Both the position numbers and the translations under genes were made by a program. From Planctomycetota bacterium (GTDB lineage Bacteria; Planctomycetota; Planctomycetia; Gemmatales; Gemmataceae), in contig JAJXWW010000163.1 of NCBI GenBank assembly GCA_021781415.1, positions 1 to 64,000 on the forward strand: a stretch of 64,000 nucleotides of DNA, given 5' to 3'. This document shows, piece by piece, positions 31,415 through 40,682 of this stretch (the stretch's first letter is position 1; each line of letters begins with the position of its first letter). Below the pieces are notes generated by a model. It was given only the letters and a program-made list of their open reading frames with translations, did not search any database and was not told the origin of the DNA.

Positions 31415-32698
31415 TTAGCGAAAGAACAACGCGGTCGCCAAGGCAAAGACGGGCAGCAGCACCGGCAGCGAGTAGGCAAGATAGCCGAGAAACGAGGGCA
31501 TCCGATAACCCATGTGTTCGGCAATGGCGCGGATGAGGAAATTCGGCCCGTTGCCGATGTAGGTCAACGCGCCCATCCACACCGCTCCGCAACTGAGGGC
31601 GGCGAGCAGTTCGGGGCGCGCGCCGGAGAGTACGCGGGGACCGCCCGGATCGGCCAATGTTGCGAAGGCGAGATACGTCGGCGCGTTGTCCAGCACGCTC
31701 GATAGCCCGCCGGCGGACCACAGCAAGCGCGCCGGGGTCCAGTCCGAAGTCGGCAGCGAGCCAAGGAGTTGCAACGCTGGTGCCATGGTGCCGAAGATGC
31801 CGGCGAAGAGGATGGCCACCTCGCGCAGTGGCGTCCATACCAGCACGCTCTTTTCTCGGCCCGGACGATGAATGAGCAGAACGGCCAGCGCCGTCAACGC
31901 GGCCAAGACGACGATCCCGCCCCACGGAGACAACCACGGATCCCGCCAGGCCAAGCCGTTGGCGCGGAGAAATCGCCCCAAAGACTGCGCAATCGACGGA
32001 GCTTGCAACAAGAGAGTCGCGATCACCCCCGCCAAAAACAAGAGCGCCGTTGTCAACCCCTCGACGCGGAGCGGATGCCGTTCCTTGGGAGTTGCGGCCC
32101 AATCTCCTCTGGCGCGCGTGTCCCAGAGATAAAAGACCAGCAGAATAAGTCCATTGACGACGGACCATTGCGGCCACAGACGCAGCGTCCAGAAGAAGTC
32201 CACGCCTTTCAGAAAACCCAAGAACAAGGGCGGATCGCCGACCGGCAGCAGCAGACCGCCACAATTCGCTACCGTGAAGATAAAAAATATCGGAATGTGT
32301 CGATTGTGCTTGCGGTGGTGATTGGCGCGGAGCAGGGGGCGGAGCAGCAGCATACTCGCGCCGGTAGTGCCGATGAGATTGGCCAGAATCGTGCCCAAAG
32401 CCAACCAGAGTGTGTTGCCGCCCGGTCCATTGGGTAAATCGCCGTGAATGACGATGAGGCCCGATACGGCATACAGCGCCGCCAGCAACAGGAGGAATTG
32501 CGCATACTCGGTCAGGGCGTGCCACAACAGCTCGGAAAATCCCTGCAACACGAGCCAAAGGATGGCGGGTACGGTTAACACCAGCGTCACCCACGCCTTG
32601 TTGCGATCCCGCTCCCAAAAATGACCGTGCAACAACGGCATTAAGGCGATGGCCAGCAACAGGAAGACAAAGGGACCAACCTGGAACAGGAGTGTCAT
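31415..32698 (-). CDS. Sodium:proton antiporter (ion transporter superfamily, NhaD/CitM-like)
   Basis: Multi-TM; NLIGTTGASMLLLRPLLRAN, FIFTVANCGGLLLPVGDPPLFLGFLKGVDF. Confidence 0.85.
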   Translation of the reverse strand: MTLLFQVGPFVFLLLAIALMPLLHGHFWERDRNKAWVTLVLTVPAILWLVLQGFSELLWHALTEYAQFLLLLAALYAVSGLIVIHGDLPNGPGGNTLWLALGTILANLIGTTGASMLLLRPLLRANHHRKHNRHIPIFFIFTVANCGGLLLPVGDPPLFLGFLKGVDFFWTLRLWPQWSVVNGLILLVFYLWDTRARGDWAATPKERHPLRVEGLTTALLFLAGVIATLLLQAPSIAQSLGRFLRANGLAWRDPWLSPWGGIVVLAALTALAVLLIHRPGREKSVLVWTPLREVAILFAGIFGTMAPALQLLGSLPTSDWTPARLLWSAGGLSSVLDNAPTYLAFATLADPGGPRVLSGARPELLAALSCGAVWMGALTYIGNGPNFLIRAIAEHMGYRMPSFLGYLAYSLPVLLPVFALATALFFR

Positions 32699-32826
32699 GT
32701 GTAGCCGTGAACCGAGGGATCGAGGACGCCAAATGCGCTTGCTTTTCTTCGCCGGAAGAGCATTATAGGACATCTTAGGTTTCGCGCCAGGGCAAGAAGG
32801 GCGCGTCGGAGCTTGGGAGGGAAGGG

Positions 32827-33588
32827 ATGCCTCAGCCAGCGGGAAGGTCGATTCCTCTATCGTTGCCGCGTCAATTGATCTGCGATTATTTGCACTTCGC
32901 TCGGCAAATCCCCACGGTGCCTGTACAGCGACGGATGCGTTTGGGCGCGGTCGTCGCCGCTCGTGCCGCCACGGGGTTGCGTCCGAGTTGGTGCGCGCTG
33001 TTTACCAAAGCCTACGGTTTGGTGGCAGCCACCACGCCGGAGTTGCGCCGCTCTTATCTATCTTTCCCCCGTCCTCACCTATACGAACATCCCGTCAACG
33101 TCGCATCCATTGCCGTCGAGCGCAAATTCGGCGACGAAAATGCCGTCTTCTTCGCCCATTTGCGCCGACCGGAAGCGCTCGGCCTGGCGGAGATCGACGC
33201 GCGCCTGCGCCGCTTCAAGGAGCAACCCATCGAATCCATCGGCGACTATCGGCGCATTCTGCTCTTGAATCGCTTTCCCCGACCGCTTCGTCGATTGCTG
33301 TGGTGGATCGGTCTGAACGTCTGGGGCCGCAAACGCGCCGCCTTCATGGGTACCTACGGCGTCACGGTGTACGCCGGTCTCGGCGCGGCCTCGCTGCATC
33401 CCCTGTCTTTGCTGACGACGACTCTGAACTACGGCATCATCGAAGAAGATGGCTCGGTGGACGTGCGCCTGACCTACGATCATCGCGTCATGGACGGTGC
33501 CACGATAGCGCGGGCCTTGGCCGAGCTGGAGCGCGTGTTGACTCACGAAATCCTCGCCGAACTGCGCTACCTCCCTCTCGCCGCCTAA
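32827..33588 (+). CDS. Stand-alone 2-oxoacid dehydrogenase E2-type acyltransferase domain protein
   Basis: C-terminal LTYDHRVMDGATIARALAEL (DHRxxDG motif); no lipoyl or E3-binding domain. Confidence 0.65.
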   Translation: MPQPAGRSIPLSLPRQLICDYLHFARQIPTVPVQRRMRLGAVVAARAATGLRPSWCALFTKAYGLVAATTPELRRSYLSFPRPHLYEHPVNVASIAVERKFGDENAVFFAHLRRPEALGLAEIDARLRRFKEQPIESIGDYRRILLLNRFPRPLRRLLWWIGLNVWGRKRAAFMGTYGVTVYAGLGAASLHPLSLLTTTLNYGIIEEDGSVDVRLTYDHRVMDGATIARALAELERVLTHEILAELRYLPLAA

Positions 33589-33903
33589 TCGTACAGCGCT
33601 GCTCTCGAATTCTCCCCCTCGCCCTGTATTCAGGCTTGAGGGTCTAGTGCTGTACTACTAAGGCGAGTTATTTTGTCGCGCCGATCCCAAATTTGCCGTA
33701 CCCCACTCCAAAACGATATCTTCGGCCCATCACGATCGATGGAGAGAGGCGATCGCTTAAAGCGGTGAGGAATTCTTGTCGTGCTACTGGAGTATCTTCG
33801 GGCGCAGAATGAACTCGTTTCAAGTATACATTTTAATTGACGGACGGGGTTCCCGGTTGTGGGCAATGCGACATCGTGAATCGCAAGGCGATGGTGATAC
33901 CAC

Positions 33904-34530
33904 ATGTTGGCTTTAATTGACGAGAGTGGCGATCCCGGAATGAAGCTCACGACGGGTTCCTCTCCGCTCTTCACGGTGGCGATCATCGCTCTGCAAGATC
34001 CCGATTCCAACGAGTGCGATAGACGCATCAATGCACTCCGTTCCTCTCTTAATTTAAAGACGGACTTTGAGTTTCACTTTCCCAAAAGCGTAAAGTACCG
34101 GGAGGTCTTTTTGCGTACCATTGAGGAGATTCCCTTCATATTCTTTTCGTGTACGCTCTTCAAACACAAACTCTCCGGAAAAGACTGGCACAAAAAGGAG
34201 TATCTTTACCAACGAGTTGCGATAATGGCGCTTAATGCTGCGCTACCTTCTCTCTCTGAAACCCGTCTGTGGCTCGATGCAGGCAGCAGTAGGCAGTTTG
34301 ATAACGATTTGCTGGCTCATCTACGAAGGCACGCCGGTCACAGGGATGGCCGGCCCATTATTGTTGCTACGAAAAGACACGAATCCCACAAATGCAATAT
34401 GATCCAAATGGCCGACATGGTATGTGGCGCTGTTCATTGCTCCCATCGAGGAGAGCAAGAGTCCCACAAAACCCTTCGCAGGCTTTTGAGACGCCGAGAA
34501 GGCAGGGTTTTGAAGTTTCCCGATGGCTAA
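33904..34530 (+). CDS. DUF3800-family protein
   Basis: N-terminal MLALIDESGDPG; C-terminal CNMIQMADMVCGAV, characteristic DUF3800 motifs. Confidence 0.85.
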   Translation: MLALIDESGDPGMKLTTGSSPLFTVAIIALQDPDSNECDRRINALRSSLNLKTDFEFHFPKSVKYREVFLRTIEEIPFIFFSCTLFKHKLSGKDWHKKEYLYQRVAIMALNAALPSLSETRLWLDAGSSRQFDNDLLAHLRRHAGHRDGRPIIVATKRHESHKCNMIQMADMVCGAVHCSHRGEQESHKTLRRLLRRREGRVLKFPDG

Positions 34531-34536
34531 GATGAG

Positions 34537-34572
34537 AAAAAAACAACCCCGGTCACTACTGATCGGGGTTGT
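34537..34572 (-). terminator. Intrinsic terminator of the candidate RNA
   Basis: Stem ACAACCCCG/CGGGGTTGT followed on the minus strand by 7 T. Confidence 0.9.
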
Positions 34573-34732
34573 CCAATACTCGCCTGTCCGGGTGAGGAAG
34601 GCCATCCAGAGGATGACTCTTGTCGCCGCCTTGGCAAGCAAGGGGGCTAATCCTCACCTAAGAACCACCGCTCGCCCCTGCGGCGCTCTGTGGCGTGTTT
34701 GTTGCTTCTTGAGGTACGTTTGATACCTCCAT
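34537..34732 (-). ncRNA. Candidate small structured RNA (family not recognised)
   Basis: Bounded by promoter TTGACT-17-GATAAT and an intrinsic terminator; internal complementary segments (GAGGTA/TACCTC, GGTGAGG/CCTCACC, CATCC/GGATG). Confidence 0.5.
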
Positions 34733-34737
34733 CTAAC

Positions 34738-34766
34738 ATTATCGGTCCCTCTGCCCTAAAAGTCAA
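34738..34766 (-). promoter_or_regulatory. Sigma-70-type promoter for the candidate RNA
   Basis: Minus strand TTGACT - 17 nt - GATAAT. Confidence 0.7.
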
Positions 34767-34884
34767 GGCATTTGTAGGACAAATCTCGCGTCCTTCGCAT
34801 CGTGGGAGCGAAACCGAGGATGCGGAGGTGGAATAAGTCACCGATTGTTACAACCTATCCGACGCCCGTTGTCGGAAGAGAATC

Positions 34885-35685
34885 CTATTTTTCCACCGCC
34901 ACGACGTTGATGGCGTGCAATAGTTCCTCGAACCAGGACACCAGAGTTTGGGAGTCTTCGGCATGCGCGGTGACATCGTTTGGAGCCAAGGGGCCGACGC
35001 CGACGGCAACGCCGCCGTGCCCTGTCACGGCTTCGAAGGCTTCGCGGTCGTTGGGAGCGTCTCCGGCATAGAAGAGAAACGACGGTTCGCCGACCTGTTC
35101 CAACATTTTGCGCACGGCATCGCCCTTGGTCCAAGTGCCACCCACCAGCACCTCGACGGCGCGAGGGGCATCGACGATGCGCAGTTTTTCGGCCCACGAC
35201 TCAAGAAAACCCAGAATGCGCGCTTTCACTTCGGGAAGCAGCGACTCCTCGACTCCTCGATAGTGTACCGTGAAACCGTAGCGTTTATGCTCGACCCACG
35301 CGCCGGGATAGACGCGCTCGATGGCACGGAGACGGCGTGTGATTTCGTCGATCAATTGCACGCTGTCGCGGGCGGCGGGGTGAACGATCAGACTGCCTTG
35401 CAAGCGCATCTCGATCCCGCTTAGCCCGCTGTAGAGCAATTGCGGCAATCCGATCATCTCTTCCAATTCGTCGATGCGGCGTCCACTGAGAACGCCGACG
35501 TGAACGCGAGGCCGAGCTGCCAACTCGGCGAGAAGTTCGCGCGTTCCCGCCGCAAGCCGAGCCTGCCACGGATGTTCGACGATCGGCGTCAGGGTGCCGT
35601 CGTAGTCGAACAGCAACAGTAACTTCTCGCCGGAATGGTAGGCGGCGACAAGCGGCATCAGAACGTCGGGGAAAGGTTCGTTCAC
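34885..35685 (-). CDS. otsB: Trehalose-6-phosphate phosphatase
   Basis: LLLLFDYDGTLTPIVEHP; YAGDAPNDREAFEAV; overlaps otsA by 4 nt. Confidence 0.93.
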   Translation of the reverse strand: MNEPFPDVLMPLVAAYHSGEKLLLLFDYDGTLTPIVEHPWQARLAAGTRELLAELAARPRVHVGVLSGRRIDELEEMIGLPQLLYSGLSGIEMRLQGSLIVHPAARDSVQLIDEITRRLRAIERVYPGAWVEHKRYGFTVHYRGVEESLLPEVKARILGFLESWAEKLRIVDAPRAVEVLVGGTWTKGDAVRKMLEQVGEPSFLFYAGDAPNDREAFEAVTGHGGVAVGVGPLAPNDVTAHAEDSQTLVSWFEELLHAINVVAVEK

Positions 35686-37232
35686 GATACGCTCAACTTC
35701 AGTAAGGGCGTGCCGTTCTTGTGGGGCGAACGCAGGCCGCGCCGGAGTACCAACGTCTCTTCCGGTTCCACGTATTGACCGGCGGCCGACAGCAACATCC
35801 CCGCCCAGCGGTAGATGTTGTTATCCGACACCTGACGCCGCATGCGCTTCATACGACGCCGTTGCTCGGATGCCGGCATCGTCAGCGCCTTGTGATACGA
35901 GTCGGCCAAATCGTCCAAAGCATAGGGATTGACAATTACCGCGTCGGGCAGCTCGCGGGCCGCTCCGGTAAACTCCGAGAGAATCAGTACGCCTTGCTCG
36001 TCCGCGCGCGCGGCGACAAACTCCTTGGCCACGAGATTCATGCCGTCATGCAGCGAACTGACGACGCATGCCGAGGCCATGCGATAAAGCAGATACAATT
36101 TGTCCGGTCCATGATGCTCGTGCAAGAATACGATGGGATCCCAGGTCGAGTCGCCGTGCCGCCAGTTGATCTCCTCGACCAGCTTTTCGACTTCCTCGTT
36201 GAGCGCCCGATAGTCGCCGATGTGGACGCGGCTGGGAGCGCCGACTTGCACGAAACAAAACTTGCGCCGCCAATCGGGATACCGGCAGAGAAAGCGATCG
36301 ACCGCCCGCAGCCGTTCCGGGATCCCCTTGATGTAATCGACCCGGTCGACGCCAACCAGCAACGGCAGATTGCCGACGCGCATCTGGGCGCGGAAGCGTT
36401 TGCTGGCGCGGTCGAGATCGGGCGGGGCCAGGTTCGCAATCTCGTCCGGATCGACGCTGATCGGCTGAGGTTTGATGCTCGTCGATTGGCCGCGCCGCGT
36501 GACGGCGAAGCGCTCGAAACAGACGCGCGCCTCTAAATTGCGATCGACCGTCTCCATGAAATTGTTGCAGTGATACTGCGTGTGGAAGGCGAGCAGGTTG
36601 TTGCCGAGCAGGCCGTCGAGAATCTCTTCCTTCCACGGACAGACGCGAAACACTTCCGGATTGGGCCACGGGATGTGCCAGAACTGAACGACGATCAGAT
36701 CGGGCCGAGCCTGCCGCAACATGCGCGGCAAGAGCGCGAAATGATAGTCTTGAACGAAGACGATGGCCGATTCGCCCTCAATCTCTTCTAAAACGGCTTC
36801 GGTGAACTTGCGATTGACGCGGCGATACGCCTCCCAATGTTCGGATTCGAACCGGGGTCGGGTGTAGGCGGCGTGACACAACGGCCAAACGGCGGAGTTG
36901 GCGAAGCCGTAGTAATATCCCTCCTCTTCCTCGCGGCTAAGCCAGACGCGGCGGAGGGTGTAGCAAGGGTTGTCGGGGGGAACGCGGAAGCGGCCTTGCT
37001 CGTCGCTGACGGCGCGATCGGCGTCACCGCTGCCGTGCGCCACCCAAACGCCGCCGCAGGCACGCACGACCGGATCGAGCGCCGTCGTCACGCCGCTGGC
37101 CGGTCGAACGCAGAGGATCTCCTCGCCGCGGCGCACATGAATGTACGGTTCGCGATTGGCCACGACAACGAGACGATGATTGGCCAGCCGCGTTTGTACC
37201 ACTTCTTCCAGCCGCTCTTTTGTCCATGCCAT
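35682..37232 (-). CDS. otsA: Trehalose-6-phosphate synthase
   Basis: [67 protein letters not shown]. Confidence 0.94.
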   Translation of the reverse strand: MAWTKERLEEVVQTRLANHRLVVVANREPYIHVRRGEEILCVRPASGVTTALDPVVRACGGVWVAHGSGDADRAVSDEQGRFRVPPDNPCYTLRRVWLSREEEEGYYYGFANSAVWPLCHAAYTRPRFESEHWEAYRRVNRKFTEAVLEEIEGESAIVFVQDYHFALLPRMLRQARPDLIVVQFWHIPWPNPEVFRVCPWKEEILDGLLGNNLLAFHTQYHCNNFMETVDRNLEARVCFERFAVTRRGQSTSIKPQPISVDPDEIANLAPPDLDRASKRFRAQMRVGNLPLLVGVDRVDYIKGIPERLRAVDRFLCRYPDWRRKFCFVQVGAPSRVHIGDYRALNEEVEKLVEEINWRHGDSTWDPIVFLHEHHGPDKLYLLYRMASACVVSSLHDGMNLVAKEFVAARADEQGVLILSEFTGAARELPDAVIVNPYALDDLADSYHKALTMPASEQRRRMKRMRRQVSDNNIYRWAGMLLSAAGQYVEPEETLVLRRGLRSPHKNGTPLLKLSVS

Positions 37233-37541
37233 GTGCTGTTCCCTCCGAGGTGTCAACCGAGTGCGAGACATCCCCTTCGCGCCGACCGAGAATCGCGCGG
37301 AAAGGAGAATCATGCCAAAACGGGATCGAGCCGTAGGTTGCGAGATACGACTCTCAAAGGATATTAAAGCAGCATTTCTCGTGCCAAACGCGGCACAATG
37401 GTTCGATTCGAGTCCATATCACGAATATGCGAAAGCCGAGCGGCCAAACTGGAAAGGGGGCGAATCATCTCAATGGCAAGTTTCAGGCCGGATCGGAACT
37501 AAATTGCTCACACGGTCGGAGACCTTCCCATCCGAACTCGC

Positions 37542-37682
37542 TCAGCGCTTATTACCATACCAGGTAAGTCCGCCGACGACAAGCATAACGGCGGCGCAGA
37601 CAAACAGAATTTTTCCGGGATAGCCGCCGCTGCGATCGACCCAATCCCACAATTTAACGAAGGGAAGCACGATTTCATCCAC
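37542..37682 (-). CDS. Small single-TM protein, 46 aa, GTG start
   Basis: VDEIVLPFVKLWDWVDRSGGYPGKILFVCAAVMLVVGGLTWYGNKR*, preceded by GAGGAA. Not in the ORF track as such. Confidence 0.55.
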   Translation of the reverse strand: MDEIVLPFVKLWDWVDRSGGYPGKILFVCAAVMLVVGGLTWYGNKR

Positions 37683-37879
37683 GGCCGATTCCTCCCACGC
37701 AAGAGATTTAATCTACTATAGCTTGCGTCCGAGCAACTTGCTGGCTCGTTCGGAACGTAGGGGTTTTTAGGGACGGCCTCGCCGTTGGAACGCGGAATCG
37801 CGGCATCTTCGTCACAGTCGGCGCGACGCGCGGTCGGATAATTACGAGGGATGGATTCCATAATGCGAAAGGACGAAGC

Positions 37880-38317
37880 ATGATACGCTGCAAGCGCACG
37901 AAAATAGCGAGCCTCCTCGTGGGCATGAGCCTGACATGGGCGGGAGTCGTCTCCGCGGGACCGATTCTCAATCCGATGCAGCCGTGCGACTGCCCGCCGA
38001 CGCATTACAGTGCCATGCACGTCTTAACGCCGTTCGCCTGGCGCTGGGCCGCTTGGTGCCAGGGACCGCGCCTCTACACCTTCGCTCCCATCCACCATCC
38101 CGACGTGGCCACCAATTCCATGGTGGTTCGTTACCGTTGCCCCACCGTGCAACCGCTCCAGTACGAGTTGAAGAACTATTTGGGTTTGAATGGCTCGCCT
38201 CCCTCCTCCACCTATCAATCTCTCGCTCAAACACCGAAGGGACCAAGCCAGCAAGATCTGCCCCGTCCCAATTTGGAATACAATCCAGAGAAGCTCCCGC
38301 TACCAAAAGAAAAGTAG
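37880..38317 (+). CDS. Secreted hypothetical protein
   Basis: Signal-like N-terminus SLLVGMSLTWAGVVSAGP; Pro-rich, Cys-containing mature part. Confidence 0.65.
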   Translation: MIRCKRTKIASLLVGMSLTWAGVVSAGPILNPMQPCDCPPTHYSAMHVLTPFAWRWAAWCQGPRLYTFAPIHHPDVATNSMVVRYRCPTVQPLQYELKNYLGLNGSPPSSTYQSLAQTPKGPSQQDLPRPNLEYNPEKLPLPKEK

Positions 38318-38347
38318 TTCTATCGCACCGTCGTCAGCTGCCCTGCT

Positions 38348-38455
38348 CGGCGAACCGGCGGCGTGAGCCGCCGGGTAAGGCGAACCGGAGCCGCGTGAGC
38401 CGCCGGTCGTTTGTTTGCTCCACCCGGCGGCTGACGCCGCCGGTTCGCCATTTTC
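38348..38455. repeat. GGCGAACCGGCGGCGTGAGCCGCCGGGT hairpin repeat cluster
   Basis: Two forward units and an inverted unit (cacccggcggctgacgccgccggttcgcc). Confidence 0.9.
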
Positions 38456-38547
38456 CTCCCCAAACGCGACAATAGGGATATGCCGCCCGCGCCGGTCTTC
38501 CGAAAGACGGCGTTTGCGTTTATTCTGAAGGAGGAGGAATTACGTTC

Positions 38548-40002
38548 ATGAAAACCTCGTTGTCGATTGCAGCCATCGTGTCGCTGTTCGTCGTGTTACC
38601 GGCATGGGCGGCCAAACCAGCCGTCCTTGCGCCGAACGTCGTCGTCATTCTCGCCGACGATCTCGGCTACGGCGATTTGCATTGCTACAACAAAGATTCC
38701 AAAATCCCCACACCGAACCTCGATCGCCTTGCCTCCCAAAGTTTGCGTTTCACCGATGCCCACACCCCGTGCGCCGTTTGCACGCCGACGCGCTACGGCC
38801 TGTTGACCGGACGCTACTGCTGGCGCTCGTCGCTGAAAAAAGGTGTTCTCGGCGGCTATTCGCCCGCGCTGATCGAACCCAAGCGCATGACTCTGGCCTC
38901 GCTCTTGAAACAGCAAGGCTACGTCACGGCGGGTCTCGGCAAATGGCATCTCGGACTCGGCGACCAGGCCAAGACCGATTTCGGTAAACCGCTCCGTCCC
39001 GGTCCTCTTTCCGCCGGCTTCGATTCCTACTTCGGCATCCCCGCCTCACTGGACATGCCGCCCTATCTCTTCCTCGACAACGAAGGGGTTTTGGAAGCGG
39101 CGACGGAGACGATTGCCGACAGCGCCATGCGCCGCAAGGGCGGCAAGGGATTTTGGCGAGGCGGAGCCATCGCGCCGCACTTCAAACACGTCGAGGTCTT
39201 ACCCACGTTGACCGATCGCGCGGTCGAGTTCTGTCGCAAACAATCGAAGGACCATCCGTTTTTCCTCTATTTGGCGTTGACCGGACCGCATACGCCGTGG
39301 ATGCCGACCGAGGAGTTTCGCGGCAAAAGCAAAGCCGGCTACTACGGCGATTTCACGGCGCAGGTCGATGCCTCCGTGGGCCGCGTTTTCAAGGCCTTGG
39401 ATGAGGCCAAGGTGTCCCACAATACTTTGGTGATTTTCACCAGCGACAATGGAGCGCATTGGCTGCCCGAAGACATCGAGAAATGGGGCCATCGCGCCAA
39501 CGGCAACCTGCGCGGCCAGAAGGCGGACCTGTGGGAAGGCGGGCATCGGGTGCCCTTCCTGGTGCGTTGGCCGGGCCAGGTTTCCGCCGGCGCGACGAGC
39601 ACGGAGTTAATCTGTCTGACCGATGTGTTGGCGACCGTTACTGAAATCGTCGGCGACAAGCTGCCCGACGACGCCGGCGAAGATAGTTTCAGCTTGCTGC
39701 CGGTTTTGCGCGGCGACAAGCGCGATCGACCGATCCGCGAGGCAATCGTGCATCACTCCGGCGACGGCACCTTTGCCATTCGCCAAGGTCCGTGGAAATT
39801 GGCGATGGCTCTGGGATCGCACGGCTTCAGCGCGCCGCACGACATCAAGCCCAAACCCGGCGAGGCCAAGGGACAGCTGTACAATCTCGACGACGACCCA
39901 AAAGAGCAGAAGAATCTCTGGCTGGAAAAACCGGATATTGTGGAGCGTTTGACGGCGTTGCTCCATAAATATCAGCGCGAGGGACGCAGCAGGCCGCGCT
40001 GA
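38548..40002 (+). CDS. Secreted sulfatase (arylsulfatase A-like)
   Basis: VVVILADDLGYGDLHCY; CTPTRYGLLTGRY (formylglycine CxPxR site); ALTGPHTPWMP; SDNGAHW. Confidence 0.95.
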   Translation: MKTSLSIAAIVSLFVVLPAWAAKPAVLAPNVVVILADDLGYGDLHCYNKDSKIPTPNLDRLASQSLRFTDAHTPCAVCTPTRYGLLTGRYCWRSSLKKGVLGGYSPALIEPKRMTLASLLKQQGYVTAGLGKWHLGLGDQAKTDFGKPLRPGPLSAGFDSYFGIPASLDMPPYLFLDNEGVLEAATETIADSAMRRKGGKGFWRGGAIAPHFKHVEVLPTLTDRAVEFCRKQSKDHPFFLYLALTGPHTPWMPTEEFRGKSKAGYYGDFTAQVDASVGRVFKALDEAKVSHNTLVIFTSDNGAHWLPEDIEKWGHRANGNLRGQKADLWEGGHRVPFLVRWPGQVSAGATSTELICLTDVLATVTEIVGDKLPDDAGEDSFSLLPVLRGDKRDRPIREAIVHHSGDGTFAIRQGPWKLAMALGSHGFSAPHDIKPKPGEAKGQLYNLDDDPKEQKNLWLEKPDIVERLTALLHKYQREGRSRPR

Positions 40003-40025
40003 GGGCATTTCGCGAAGGGGGACGA

Positions 40026-40682
40026 ATGGGTGCCACCGACAACGAAGTTGAGGAAAAGGAACTCGACGATCTGCTGAATCGTCTGAAGCGAGGAGAGCAG
40101 CAGGCGTTGGCGGAGTTGTTCGCGCGCTATCGCGAACAACTGCGGCGGATGATCGACGTGCGCCTCGATCATCGGCTCAATGGCCGCGTCTCCCCTTCGG
40201 ACGTGTTGCAAGAAGCGTACATCGACGCCCTCAAGCGCGTCGATCACTACTTCGCCAAGCCGGAGATGCCGTTCTTCCTCTGGCTGCGCTGGGTGGCCGG
40301 CCAACGCCTGATCGAAGTGCATCGCCAACATCTGGGCGCGCAGATGCGCGCCGCCGGACAGGAAATCTCGTTGACCTACGGCGGGACGCCGGCGGCGAGT
40401 TCGGCGTGTTTGGCGGCGCGGCTGGTGCAAAACCTCACCTCGCCGAGCGAGGCGGTGGTCCGCGCCGAACGCTTCTCCATGCTCGAAGACGCGCTGGCGC
40501 AAATGGACCCGATGGACCGCGAAGTGCTAACGCTCCGCCATTTCGAGGAGATGAGCAATACGGAGACGGCGATGGTGCTGGGAATTCAACCTGCCGCCGC
40601 CAGCAAACGCTACGTCCGCGCCCTGCATCGTTTGAAGGAGATTCTCACCCAGATTCCCGGTTTTCTGGACGAAACGCCATGA
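40026..40682 (+). CDS. ECF-type RNA polymerase sigma factor
   Basis: SPSDVLQEAYIDALKRV; LAQMDPMDREVLTLRHFEEMSNTETAMVLGI. Confidence 0.9.
   Translation: MGATDNEVEEKELDDLLNRLKRGEQQALAELFARYREQLRRMIDVRLDHRLNGRVSPSDVLQEAYIDALKRVDHYFAKPEMPFFLWLRWVAGQRLIEVHRQHLGAQMRAAGQEISLTYGGTPAASSACLAARLVQNLTSPSEAVVRAERFSMLEDALAQMDPMDREVLTLRHFEEMSNTETAMVLGIQPAAASKRYVRALHRLKEILTQIPGFLDETP

Noticed and set aside
34537-34732. tRNA, tmRNA, SRP RNA or 6S RNA
   Set aside because: No T-arm GTTCRANNC, no CCA-compatible cloverleaf, no tmRNA ends, no SRP GGTCAGG/GGAAGCAGC core and no 6S-like end pairing seen. Left as an unknown candidate RNA.
37312-37623. Plus-strand ORF MPKRDRAVGCEIRLSKDIKAAFLVPN...
   Set aside because: No motifs, and its 3' part lies antisense to the better-supported 46-aa TM ORF.
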